The notes beneath the pieces are model-generated. The model had not been told where the DNA came from and searched no databases. It saw only the letters and a program-made list of their open reading frames with translations. Below are positions 35,412 to 43,413 of a DNA stretch of 64,000 nucleotides, one piece after another; the first letter of the stretch is position 1; each line of letters starts with the position of its first letter. A program made the position numbers and the translations under genes. Origin of the DNA: Bacillus sp. cl95 (GTDB taxonomy: Bacteria; Bacillota; Bacilli; Bacillales; Cytobacillaceae); contig NZ_FOYF01000005.1 of assembly GCF_900115925.1 (NCBI RefSeq), positions 62,001-126,000 on the forward strand. The letters are read 5' to 3'.

Positions 35412-35827
35412 GCTTTATTCACCTTCCGTACGTTTTCGTCATTTTCATCAAGCCATTCCAAGTTTTTAAATAACTGGTCACGGCTGTATTCAGCTAGTTC
35501 GAAATTGTTCGTCATGATAATCGCCTCAGTCGGACATACCTCTGTACATAAGTCACAAAGGATGCAAAGTTCGAAGTTGATATCATACGTATCAATGATT
35601 TTCCCTTTTTTCGTCGGATCGGGATGCTTTTTACCAGTTAATTGAATGCAATCTGTCGGACATATCGCCGAACATTGATTACATACGATACATTTTTCCG
35701 GATAAAACTTCTGAATCCCGCGGAAACGGTCCGGTAACGGAAGCGGTTCGTTTGGGTAGTCATACGTTACTTTTTCCCGAGTTAGGTTTTTAAGGGTATA
35801 TACTAAACCTTTTGCTAATCCTAGCAT
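35408..35827 (-). CDS. nuoI: NADH-quinone oxidoreductase subunit I
   Basis: 139 aa ferredoxin-like subunit with two 4Fe-4S motifs, CIVCNQCSAICPTDC and CILCDLCTEVCPTEA, that carry electrons toward the quinone site. No signal or membrane span. The 234-bp gap upstream contains an inverted-repeat element. Confidence 0.96.
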   Translation of the reverse strand: MLGLAKGLVYTLKNLTREKVTYDYPNEPLPLPDRFRGIQKFYPEKCIVCNQCSAICPTDCIQLTGKKHPDPTKKGKIIDTYDINFELCILCDLCTEVCPTEAIIMTNNFELAEYSRDQLFKNLEWLDENDENVRKVNKA

Positions 35828-35890
35828 GCTATTTCACCCCTTTTGAGAAAGTAGGAGATGTTCTGTTAATCAGGCTCTGCTAGACTTGGC

Positions 35891-36020
35891 TGTTGATTTC
35901 CGTTCCAGTCGCTTGCTTTCCGGGGGCGTTCGCCGAGCCTCCTCGTCGCTATCGCTCCTGCGGGGTCTCGCCTGTAACGCTAATCCCCCAGGAGTCTAGC
36001 GCCTTCCACTCCAATCAACA
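35891..36020. repeat. Inverted-repeat element inside the nuo operon (130 bp)
   Basis: Ends TGTTGATT and AATCAACA; interior GCTTGCTTTCCGGGGG, GAGCCTCCTCGTCGCT and CGCTCCTGCGGGGTCTC, AGGAGTCTAGCGCCTTCC. Right end followed by AAGTGCCAAAA. Longest copy of the family in this window, located between nuoI and nuoH. Confidence 0.88.
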
Positions 36021-36061
36021 AAGTGCCAAAAATAATACCGAGCCTTTAACAAAGTCTTTAA

Positions 36062-37072
36062 TTAAAACCACACAACGAATTCTTTGATTAGTGCGGTGAT
36101 GAAGATGTTTGCCAATGCGATTGGCAGTAGTACCTTCCAGCCGAACTCCATTAGTTGGTCGGCACGAACACGTGGGAACGTTACACGGAACCAGACAAGA
36201 ATGAAGACAACCACACTGAATTTAATAGAAAACCAAACGGCACCTGGAATGAAGTCAAGCACTTCAAGCGGAGGCAGCCAACCGCCTAGGAATAATACTG
36301 TTGTTAATGACGCCATTGCGAAGAAATATACGTATTCTGAGAGCATGAAGAATGCCCAGCGGAATCCGGAATATTCAACGTGGAAACCGGCAACCAACTC
36401 GGATTCTGCTTCCGGAAGGTCAAACGGTGCCCTGTTTAATTCGGCAACGGATGCGATTAAGAAAATGATGAAGGCAATCGGCTGCCAAAGGATGAACCAG
36501 CCATGTTTTTGCGCTTCGACGATTTCGTTCAAGTTCAAGCTGCCAGCAAGTAAGATGACACCTAATACTGACATAACGAGCGGTATTTCGTAGGAAATCA
36601 TTTGCGCCGCAGCACGCATGCCCCCGAGTAAGGCGTATTTATTGTTCGATGCCCAGCCGCCTGTTACAACACCGATTGTCGTCAATCCAGAGATGGCGAT
36701 GTAGTAAAGCAAGCCGACACCGATATCAGCAAATTGAAGCTTATCCGTAAGCGGAATCGTTGCAAGCACCATGAATGCAGGTGCGAAAGCAATGACAGGA
36801 GCCAAAATGAACAATGGTCTGTCAGCCAGCTTAGGAATGCTGTCTTCTTTTAATAAAAGCTTCAGAACGTCAGCGACCGTCTGTAATAATCCCCAGCTTC
36901 CACCAACCTGATTCGGACCATGTCTGAGTTGCATGAAACCCATGACTTTACGTTCAGCTAAGATAGCATACGTAACAAATCCGAGAACTACTAATAGTAA
37001 GACTGTACCTAGTAAAAAGAAGATTCCAAAGTTTAGCCAGCCCGGACTTGATTGCAATAAATCTTCAATCAT
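36062..37072 (-). CDS. nuoH: NADH-quinone oxidoreductase subunit H
   Basis: 336 aa, eight or nine membrane helices. Quinone-binding membrane anchor of complex I: RKVMGFMQLRHGPNQVG, ELNRAPFDLPEAESELVAGFHVEYSG and RVTFPRVRADQLMEFGWK are signature blocks. Its start shares a base with the nuoD stop. Confidence 0.96.
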   Translation of the reverse strand: MIEDLLQSSPGWLNFGIFFLLGTVLLLVVLGFVTYAILAERKVMGFMQLRHGPNQVGGSWGLLQTVADVLKLLLKEDSIPKLADRPLFILAPVIAFAPAFMVLATIPLTDKLQFADIGVGLLYYIAISGLTTIGVVTGGWASNNKYALLGGMRAAAQMISYEIPLVMSVLGVILLAGSLNLNEIVEAQKHGWFILWQPIAFIIFLIASVAELNRAPFDLPEAESELVAGFHVEYSGFRWAFFMLSEYVYFFAMASLTTVLFLGGWLPPLEVLDFIPGAVWFSIKFSVVVFILVWFRVTFPRVRADQLMEFGWKVLLPIALANIFITALIKEFVVWF

Positions 37073-38172
37073 TAGCCGTCAACCTCCCCAAGAACAATGT
37101 CAATTGCCCCTAAAATCGCAATAAGATTTGCAATGTTTTCGCCTTCTAGAAGCTTCGGGAGAATTTGAAGGTTGTAGAAAGACGGCCTTCTGAATTTCAG
37201 ACGGTAAGGTTCTTTTTTACCATCACTCGCAATATAACAGCCGATTTCACCGCGTGGCGACTCAATACGCACGAACGCTTCGCCTTTAGGCGCCTTAATG
37301 ATCTTCGGCACTTTTGCTAAAATATCACCCTCGCTTGGGAATTGCTCAACCGCTTGCTCAAGGATTTTTAAAGATTCTTCGATTTCAGCCATTCTCACTT
37401 GATAGCGAGCCCAAGCGTCTCCGCCATTTTGAACCGGCACGTCAAAATCAAAGCGTTCATAAATCGAATATGGCTCATCTTTACGAAGATCCCACTTCAC
37501 GCCAGTACAACGTAAGTTAGGTCCGCTTAGCGAGTATTGCAAAGCATCTTCCTTCGTGTATTTACCCACGCCTTTGACACGGTTCAAGAAGATTTCGTTG
37601 CCTGTTACAAGCGTGTGATAACCTTTTAACTGTTCTCTCATGTAAGGAATGAATTCCTGAACCTTCTCGATCCAGCCTTCAGGAGCGTCCCACTTAACGC
37701 CGCCCACGCGCATGTAGTTGAACGTCAAACGCGCACCAGATAACTCATTCAACATGTTGATGATCATTTCACGCTCACGGAAAGCGTATAGGAATGGACT
37801 GACTGCCCCGATATCCAATAAATATGTACCCCACCAAACAAGGTGGCTGGCAATACGGCCAAGTTCCATTACGATGACGCGCAAGTATTCCGCACGGTCA
37901 GGTACTTTGATGTCCATCATTGTCTCAACCGCGTGGCAAAGCACATAGTTCGTCGTCATGGCAGACAGATAATCCATACGGTCTGTGTATGGAATGATTT
38001 GTGTATATTGAAGATCTTCAGCAAGCTTTTCGGTTCCGCGGTGCAAATAACCGATAACAGGCTTTGCTTCCTTAATGATTTCCCCGTCAATTTTCAATAC
38101 AAGCCGGAAAACACCATGCGTACTTGGATGCTGAGGACCTACATTCAGTAACATTTCTTCTGTACGTAACAC
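37072..38172 (-). CDS. nuoD: NADH-quinone oxidoreductase subunit D
   Basis: 366 aa, the 49-kDa subunit homologue derived from Ni-Fe hydrogenase large subunit. LNVGPQHPSTHGVFRL (quinone-site His region), GYLHRGTEKLAED and LSGPNLRCTGVKWDLRK identify it. Separate from nuoC rather than fused as in E. coli. Confidence 0.96.
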   Translation of the reverse strand: MLRTEEMLLNVGPQHPSTHGVFRLVLKIDGEIIKEAKPVIGYLHRGTEKLAEDLQYTQIIPYTDRMDYLSAMTTNYVLCHAVETMMDIKVPDRAEYLRVIVMELGRIASHLVWWGTYLLDIGAVSPFLYAFREREMIINMLNELSGARLTFNYMRVGGVKWDAPEGWIEKVQEFIPYMREQLKGYHTLVTGNEIFLNRVKGVGKYTKEDALQYSLSGPNLRCTGVKWDLRKDEPYSIYERFDFDVPVQNGGDAWARYQVRMAEIEESLKILEQAVEQFPSEGDILAKVPKIIKAPKGEAFVRIESPRGEIGCYIASDGKKEPYRLKFRRPSFYNLQILPKLLEGENIANLIAILGAIDIVLGEVDG

Positions 38173-38175
38173 TGC

Positions 38176-39585
38176 TTACACCTCCACATCATACGGCTCG
38201 TAGTCTTTTCTTAACGGATAACCAATCCACTCTTCGCCGAGCATGATCCGGTATAAATTTGGGTGGCCTGTGAATTTGATGCCAAGAAGGTCAAATACTT
38301 CACATTCTGGCCAGTTTGCACCGTTCCAAAGCGGCTGCAATGAATCTACGACTGGCTGTTCGCGATCCAACTTCACTTTTATCGCAACCGATTGACGGTT
38401 CTTATATGAGAATAAGTGCACATACACTTCCATATGTGTCTCGTAATCTGTTCCATGAAGATTTGATAGATAATCGAAGCTCAATAGCTCGTTGAATTTA
38501 AGGAATTGCGCCACTTTGAAGTAGCTCTCTCTTTTCACAACAAGCGTTGGGACATCCTTGGATAGTTTGTTAATGTAGGAATCTTCTAGAACGTCTGCAC
38601 CAAGGTTTTCTTCAATTACTTTCAAATATTTATCTAAATATGGTTGATTCACAGATGGCGCTGTTGCTTCCGCTTCAGGGGCATCCCCTTCTGTCTTCGC
38701 TGCCGCTGCTGCACGTGCTTTTGCCGCCGCTGCCGCCTTCGCCTTTGCTGCTGCAATCGCTTTTGCTTTCTCGTCATCTGATGCCGGGGCTGAGTCTGCT
38801 CCGCCCGCTGCCTTGGCTTGAGCTGCCGCCTTTGCTTTTGCCGCCGCTGCCGCTTTCGCCTTCGCTGCTGCAATTGCCTTCGCTTTTTCATCATCCGATG
38901 CTGGCACTGACTCTGCTCCACCTGCTTGCTTCGCTAACGCCGCTGCCTTTGCTTTTGCCGCTGCTGCCGCTTTCGCCTTTGCTGCTGCAATTGCCTTCGC
39001 TTTTTCATCATCCGATGCTGGCGCTGTGTCTGCTCCGCCTGCTTGCTTCGCTAACGCCGCTGCTTTTGCTTTTGCCGCCGCTGCCGCTTTCGCCTTTGCT
39101 AGCTCAAGAGCTTTTGCCTTCTCGTCATAACTTGATGGGGCTGCTGACTCTGCTCCACCTGCTTGCTTCGATAACGCCGCTGCTTTTGCTTTTGCCGCTG
39201 CTGCCGCTTTCGCCTTTGCTAGCTCAAGTGCTTTTGCTTTCTCGTCATCACCTGATGCTGCAGGATCGCTCGCTTTCTGGCCATCATCACCCGTTGCCGT
39301 CGCAACAGAAGAAGCCGATCCACCCGCTTGCTTCGCCATTGCAGCCGCCTTTGCTTTTGCTGCTGCCGCCGCTTTCGCCTTCGCTAGTTCAAGTGCCTTT
39401 GCCTTCTCATCATCACCAGAAGTAGAAGCTTCAGGAACTTGAGCTTCTGTCTCAGCCTTTTCAGGTTTACTAGCCTCAGCTTGAGCGCCAGCCTGACCGG
39501 TTCTTTGCATCTTTGCCAATGCAGCCGCCTTCGCTTTCGCAGCCGCTTCTTTCTTTAACTGTTCCAGGTCCTTTTCACCGCTCAT
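38176..39585 (-). CDS. nuoC: NADH-quinone oxidoreductase subunit C with Ala/Lys repeat domain
   Basis: 469 aa, about three times the usual NuoC core. The C-terminal ~160 residues are the normal 30-kDa subunit (WNGANWPECEVFDLLGIKFTGHPNLYRIMLGEEWIGYPLRKDYEP). The N-terminal ~300 residues hold six repeats of ~32-36 aa with the core DDEKAKALELAKAKAAAAAK then AKAAALAKQAGG, plus an initial half repeat. It predicts a long charged helix or coiled coil. Similar AK-rich NuoC tails occur in some Bacillus. Role unknown. Confidence 0.93.
   Translation of the reverse strand: MSGEKDLEQLKKEAAAKAKAAALAKMQRTGQAGAQAEASKPEKAETEAQVPEASTSGDDEKAKALELAKAKAAAAAKAKAAAMAKQAGGSASSVATATGDDGQKASDPAASGDDEKAKALELAKAKAAAAAKAKAAALSKQAGGAESAAPSSYDEKAKALELAKAKAAAAAKAKAAALAKQAGGADTAPASDDEKAKAIAAAKAKAAAAAKAKAAALAKQAGGAESVPASDDEKAKAIAAAKAKAAAAAKAKAAAQAKAAGGADSAPASDDEKAKAIAAAKAKAAAAAKARAAAAAKTEGDAPEAEATAPSVNQPYLDKYLKVIEENLGADVLEDSYINKLSKDVPTLVVKRESYFKVAQFLKFNELLSFDYLSNLHGTDYETHMEVYVHLFSYKNRQSVAIKVKLDREQPVVDSLQPLWNGANWPECEVFDLLGIKFTGHPNLYRIMLGEEWIGYPLRKDYEPYDVEV
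38676..39435 (-). repeat. Coding tandem repeats in nuoC
   Basis: Six imperfect units of roughly 100-120 bp encode the Ala/Lys segments. Synonymous differences between units show they are not all recent copies; the last three (IAAAKAK type) are closest to each other. Confidence 0.85.
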
Positions 39586-39588
39586 CGG

Positions 39589-40107
39589 TTAGATCACCTT
39601 CTTCCCAGTCTTCGCCTCATAACGGATTTTCTCTTTTAACTTATTAATTCCATATATCAATGCCGCAGGGTTTGGAGGACATCCAGGTATGTATACATCT
39701 ACAGGAACAATCTGGTCAACACCCTTCACAACCGCATAAGACTTCACATAAGGTCCGCCCGCAGTCGCACAAGAACCCATCGCGATTACCCACTTTGGCT
39801 CAGGCATTTGATCATAAAGACGTCGTACAATCGGCGCCATCTTCTTCGTCAACGTACCCGAAACAATCATGACATCCGACTGTCTAGGAGAAGTACGGAA
39901 GAAAGAACCAAAACGGTCCAAATCGTAATGCGAAGAACCTACACCCATCATTTCAATCGCACAACAAGCAAGACCAAAAGTCATTGGCCACAGTGAATTA
40001 CTACGAGCCCACGCCTTGACCTGCTCCAAAGTCGTCATAAAGATATTACGCTTCAACTCTTCCATTTCCATTGCGGAGATATTCATATTCTCTAACTTTA
40101 AATCCAT
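39589..40107 (-). CDS. nuoB: NADH-quinone oxidoreductase subunit B
   Basis: 172 aa. Holds cluster N2: Cys pair in [21 protein letters not shown] and PGCPPNPAA. The ATG at 40107 follows GAAGGTG and overlaps the nuoA end by 10 nt; a slightly longer reading has no site. Confidence 0.96.
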   Translation of the reverse strand: MDLKLENMNISAMEMEELKRNIFMTTLEQVKAWARSNSLWPMTFGLACCAIEMMGVGSSHYDLDRFGSFFRTSPRQSDVMIVSGTLTKKMAPIVRRLYDQMPEPKWVIAMGSCATAGGPYVKSYAVVKGVDQIVPVDVYIPGCPPNPAALIYGINKLKEKIRYEAKTGKKVI

Positions 40108-40472
40108 TTCAGCACCTTCTTCTTCCATGCATAAACAAGACCAATTACTAGCATCAGTACAAAAATTAACATTTCAATCAACGCAAAAAGACCGAGCTTC
40201 TCATAGGCAACCGCCCACGGATACAAAAACACAGTCTCCACATCGAAAATAACAAACATAAGGGCAAAAATATAATAGCGGACATTGAACTGCACACGCG
40301 AATCGTGGAAAGGTTCAATCCCGCTTTCATATGTGGTGTACTTAGCTTCACTCGGTTTATATGGACGCAAAAGTTTACCTAAAAAAAGCGCCACCACAGG
40401 CAACAATACTCCAAGACATAGAAACACAAAAACTATCAGATAGTTATTCTGATATACATTCAGAAGATCCAC
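40098..40472 (-). CDS. nuoA: NADH-quinone oxidoreductase subunit A
   Basis: 124 aa, three membrane helices; [44 protein letters not shown] is the signature. First gene of the nuo operon; start GTG with GGAGGGG upstream. NuoE, F and G are not found in the window, so electron input differs from E. coli complex I. Confidence 0.95.
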   Translation of the reverse strand: MDLLNVYQNNYLIVFVFLCLGVLLPVVALFLGKLLRPYKPSEAKYTTYESGIEPFHDSRVQFNVRYYIFALMFVIFDVETVFLYPWAVAYEKLGLFALIEMLIFVLMLVIGLVYAWKKKVLKWI

Positions 40473-40548
40473 GCCATCCCCTCCAATGATGTAGAATTTT
40501 CACACTCTTTAAACATGTAACCGAATTCATTATAGCACTGTTACAATT

Positions 40549-40743
40549 ATGTGTCGACAAGCCCAACACTTTATTTGGAAAAATCTCTCGCCCGCAAAAT
40601 GGAACATTTTAAGCGCTCGAGAGCTCGCTCTCGTAAAGCTGAAAATGTTCCTATTTTGCGCAGCTTCAGCGTAGCTGAAGCGCCGGGTGCGACAGCACCG
40701 CGAGAGCATTTTTCCAGATACGCCACACTGGTCGTCGACACAT
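40549..40743. repeat. 195-bp composite palindrome upstream of nuoA
   Basis: Outer arms ATGTGTCGAC (40549) and GTCGACACAT (40734). Next TATTTGGAAAAAT-CTCTCGC (40573) pairs with GCGAGAG-C-ATTTTTCCAGATA (40700). Inside, CAAAATGGAACATTTT (40595) pairs with AAAATGTTCCTATTTTG (40642) around the hairpin CGAGAG-CTCG-CTCTCG (40618), then a hairpin GCTTCAG-CGTAG-CTGAAGC (40663) and a hairpin GGTGC-GACA-GCACC (40685). The fold is a three-way or four-way branched structure. No ORF. Possibly a mobile palindromic unit, or an RNA in the nuo leader. Confidence 0.8.
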
Positions 40744-40856
40744 CATCCCCCTCCTGAGCGATTGCGTGATCTCGAAGAAATCACTCCCAGAAAAAGCTCC
40801 CAGAGATGACGCAAAAGCGAACTGTACAAGAACCCTGTTCATGGTCGGAAAAGAGC

Positions 40857-40891
40857 GCACGTGATCTGAAGCGCAGCGGAAGATGACGTGC
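40857..40891. repeat. Hairpin next to the composite palindrome
   Basis: GCACGTGATCT and AGATGACGTGC pair over 11 bp with one mismatch, 13-nt loop. Confidence 0.6.
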
Positions 40892-40917
40892 CCAGCCGCA
40901 CTGTTTTTCAAAATGAA

Positions 40918-41061
40918 GCTCGTAAGAGCAACCAGGTTATGATTCTTAAAAGTAGCTCGCCAGAGCGACATGTGTTTGGCCCTTAAAAAAGCAACTCACA
41001 AGAGCCAAGAAGGTTCGGCACTAATAAAAGGCTCGGCTCTAAAAAAGACTCGCCAGAGCCA
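40918..41061 (-). repeat. Tandem terminator-like hairpins
   Basis: Four small hairpins of type GCTC-NNNN-GAGC at 40918-40929, 40955-40966, 40994-41005 and 41048-41059, plus GGCTC at 41031. On the minus strand each is followed by a T-rich stretch (TTCATTTTG, TACTTTTAAG, TTGCTTTTTTAAG, TCTTTTTTAG). The one at 41041-41060 serves as terminator of the DUF952 gene. The others repeat the same plan toward nuoA. Confidence 0.7.
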
Positions 41062-41067
41062 CTGCTT

Positions 41068-41409
41068 TTACACCAACTCAATCTCCCCATCATCCCTAAC
41101 CCCCATCCTCGAAACCTTCACAACAGCATCCAAATTCAACTCTCCATAAATATGCGGAAACAATTTACCCGTCTCATACAAATCCTCAAAAACAATCTCA
41201 GCACTCACCAAATCAGAATCAATAGAAAGAATCCGTAAATCCTTCTCTCCCCTAAAAAATACATCCGCAACCTCTACCAGCTGCTCCTCTGTCGAACAAT
41301 GGATGAAGCCCTCCGTTACCAAACTATCTGGAGCATAAACACTTTCTTCCCTCACCTTGTCCCACTCATCAGCACGAATAATGTGATACAGTACCTTTTC
41401 AGCTTCCAT
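41068..41409 (-). CDS. DUF952 family protein
   Basis: 113 aa, soluble. LYHIIRADEWDKVREESVYAPDSLVTEGFIHCSTEEQL is the DUF952 signature, with the conserved GFIHCS. The family has an ADP-ribosyltransferase-related fold by database descriptions, but no established activity. GGGAGGCG precedes the ATG. Monocistronic. Confidence 0.85.
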   Translation of the reverse strand: MEAEKVLYHIIRADEWDKVREESVYAPDSLVTEGFIHCSTEEQLVEVADVFFRGEKDLRILSIDSDLVSAEIVFEDLYETGKLFPHIYGELNLDAVVKVSRMGVRDDGEIELV

Positions 41410-41513
41410 CCAAAACGCCTCCCTATCATTCTATTCAAAACCTGTCTAAATATTTGTCACGAGCCGAATCATCGCTGTAAAAATCCTTGCATATCTATCA
41501 CATACTCCTTTAA

Positions 41514-41554
41514 CAACAAAAAAACCTGCTATTTCACAGGAAATACACAGGTTT
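41514..41554 (-). terminator. Orphan terminator-like hairpin
   Basis: AAACCTG / CAGGTTT with a 19-nt loop, T-run on minus, but no intact gene upstream of it on that strand. Probably the remnant of a lost gene. Confidence 0.4.
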
Positions 41555-41595
41555 CAAGCTACTATTTTTTTATCAATGGCTCTGATAATCTTACC

Positions 41596-41712
41596 TGTTG
41601 ATTTCCGTTCCTGTCGCTTGCTTTGCTGAACCAATTTAGAATAAGCCCTAATTCCCAAGGACACTGATGATCTTCCTCTAAAGAACCCAAGCACCTTTCG
41701 CTCCAATCCACA
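41596..41712. repeat. Degenerate inverted-repeat element (117 bp)
   Basis: TGTTGATTTCCGTTCC at the left and CTTTCGCTCCAATCCACA at the right, followed by AAGTGCAGAAAA. Interior strongly diverged from the 35891 copy. Confidence 0.75.
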
Positions 41713-41857
41713 AAGTGCAGAAAACCAACATTTCACTTTAATTTTCCTTTATTTTTTAAAAATACTGTCAGAAGGTACGAAATGTCTACTTGTACATAAA
41801 TTTGTATGATTAAATATGGAGAAATTGACGTAATTATCTCTTTTAAAGTGGATATGA

Positions 41858-41898
41858 AAATATCACATTATACCCTTGTGGGGTTTGTGATATTTTTT
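41858..41898 (+). terminator. Orphan hairpin with T-run
   Basis: AAATATCACA / TGTGATATTT, inner ACCC-TTGT-GGGGT, followed by TTTAT on plus. No plus-strand gene is credible upstream. Confidence 0.4.
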
Positions 41899-41990
41899 AT
41901 ACTCTTATTTTTTGATCGTAATCGCCATTTTCAAAAATGTTATCGCCTGTATTTTCATGGTAATCAACGTTTTCAAAAATTTATTCACTA
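41898..41990. repeat. 21-bp phased array H (TAATCGCC units)
   Basis: TAATCGCC at 41919, TTATCGCC at 41940 and TAATCAAC at 41961 are exactly 21 bp apart, with weaker units at 41898 and 41981. Units end in TTTTCAAAAATG or TTTTCATGG. Between two inverted-repeat elements in a gene-free 795-bp stretch. Confidence 0.65.
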
Positions 41991-42075
41991 AGTTCATATA
42001 CAACTTTTTAGGAAAATCACGAAATCAGAGAAATCCACGTAGATTTTCCTAACAAATATGCTATGTTAATCTTAC

Positions 42076-42138
42076 TGATGATTTCCGCTCCAGTCGCTTG
42101 TTTTCCGAGGAGTCCTTCGCCTTCCGCTCCAATCAACA
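42076..42138. repeat. Inverted-repeat element, internally deleted (63 bp)
   Basis: TGATGATTTCCGCTCCAG to CTTCCGCTCCAATCAACA, followed by AAGTGCAGAAA. Ends intact, middle shortened. Confidence 0.8.
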
Positions 42139-42181
42139 AAGTGCAGAAATCCAGCAATGTACTTCAGCAGAGCCTATTCAA

Positions 42182-42206
42182 TAAAAAAAGGACCGTAGAG
42201 GTCCTT
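42182..42206 (-). terminator. Terminator of the DUF4190 gene
   Basis: AAGGACC / GGTCCTT, 5-nt loop, seven A on plus (T on minus). It overlaps the stop codon. Confidence 0.85.
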
Positions 42207-42501
42207 ACATAACGCTATAAGCAGCATTATTTAGATAAAAGAAAGTCCCCAATCCAATCGTTACTACCATCATAACAATCCCCAAAACACCACAAATAAC
42301 CCCTAAAATAGCTAACCATCTTCCAGACTGTTTGCTACGTTTAATATCCTTCAAAGCTAAAATACCCAATATCAGCCCAGCAATTCCAAGAAAAACCCCA
42401 ATAATAGGAAACACTATCATCCAAAAAATCGTCGTTAATCCAAGGATAAATGAAATAATGGCCTTAACATTGGTTCCTACGTTATTTGTTTCATTTGTCA
42501 T
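42205..42501 (-). CDS. DUF4190-type small membrane protein
   Basis: 98 aa. Two membrane helices separated by ALKDIKRSKQSGRWLAILG, the standard DUF4190 layout (GLILGILAL before, GxxLGI after). Function unknown. GGAGTG eight nt upstream supports ATG at 42501. Confidence 0.75.
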   Translation of the reverse strand: MTNETNNVGTNVKAIISFILGLTTIFWMIVFPIIGVFLGIAGLILGILALKDIKRSKQSGRWLAILGVICGVLGIVMMVVTIGLGTFFYLNNAAYSVM

Positions 42502-42539
42502 CTCATTCACTCCGAAACACTCCAATTTATAAACTAAAA

Positions 42540-43112
42540 TTACTTCCTAAACCTAAACCTTCTCCAAATAAAGAAAGTCACAACTCCTATTATACCAACC
42601 GCAATCAGCCATATATACAAATTTGACCCATTTAACTCTTTCCCTAGATCAACATCCTTAGTCGGAGCTTTCCCCTCTCCGAGAACAAGTAAATCTTCTT
42701 CCGCTGCACTTAACTCATTCGTCCTGCTACAAATTCCCGCACTTAGATAATCACTGTCTTCGTATATTGACGATTGATTCGCATATACCAAATATTCTTC
42801 GCCCTCAACGAAATCAATTCCGCAGTCACCACCACCTTGTCCTGTGACCACTATAACTTGAGATTCAGACACACCTTTCCAAGTACTATTCACCTCAAAT
42901 AGTATCCTTTTTGACATATTACCCGTTTAACTTTTTTGAACTACAACATCCATAACCTTACCACTAAAAACTGCTTGAGATTCTTCCAACTCTACTTCAG
43001 CACCATCAGGTTCAACACACTTACAAGCAAAACATAAGGAAGGAATGATTGTGAGGGCTATCCCAGTCAACCCAATCCATAATGCCATTATCACTAGAAT
43101 CCTCTTTCTCAA
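42540..43112 (-). pseudogene. TIMP/NTR-like secreted membrane-anchored protein gene with one in-frame ochre codon
   Basis: Reading from the start, a signal peptide (~4-30), then CFACKCVEPDGAEVELEESQAVFSGKV typical of the bacterial TIMP/NTR-like family, then TAA at 42929-42927, and in the same frame TGNMSKRILFEVNSTWKG, GGGDCGIDFVEGEEYLVYA, a conserved-looking Cys pair and a C-terminal membrane helix. Both parts belong to one protein. The likely start is TTG 43112 with GGGGTG; ATG 43121 is also possible. Either a recent nonsense mutation or a sequence error. Confidence 0.8.
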
Positions 43113-43365
43113 TTCATTCACCCCTATAAGTCATCTTCAAATTTCCACTCTACTTCCTTTTATAACGATACTCCTAAATACATTCCACTCTTTTGAAAAT
43201 AATTCCTTTTTTCTTTATATCTATTTAAAAAGCAACCTAATCTAAATAAAGTACCGTAAGGTACGCAAGAAGTTGTCATCTCTTCACCAAAACATTTTCA
43301 AAGCATTCTATTCTTATCAGGTCTAAATCCCACCATCATCAAATATTTTATAGGAGGATATATTG

Positions 43366-43413
43366 ATGCACCACATACCATATGAAATAGGTGAGATAAA
43401 ATGGTTGTTGTGA
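43366..43413 (+). CDS. 15-codon upstream ORF with a strong ribosome site
   Basis: ATG at 43366 has AGGAGG nine nt upstream and reads MHHIPYEIGEIKWLL, ending with TGA at 43411. It overlaps the start of the next gene (ATG 43401) in another frame. The layout suits translational coupling. Confidence 0.45.
   Translation: MHHIPYEIGEIKWLL

Noticed and set aside
38640-39425. 261-codon plus-strand ORF rich in Leu and Pro
   Set aside because: It is the antisense shadow of the nuoC Ala/Lys repeats (GCN-AAR codons read backward); no ribosome site and no family features.
41554-41736. 60-codon minus ORF
   Set aside because: It lies entirely within a degenerate inverted-repeat element.
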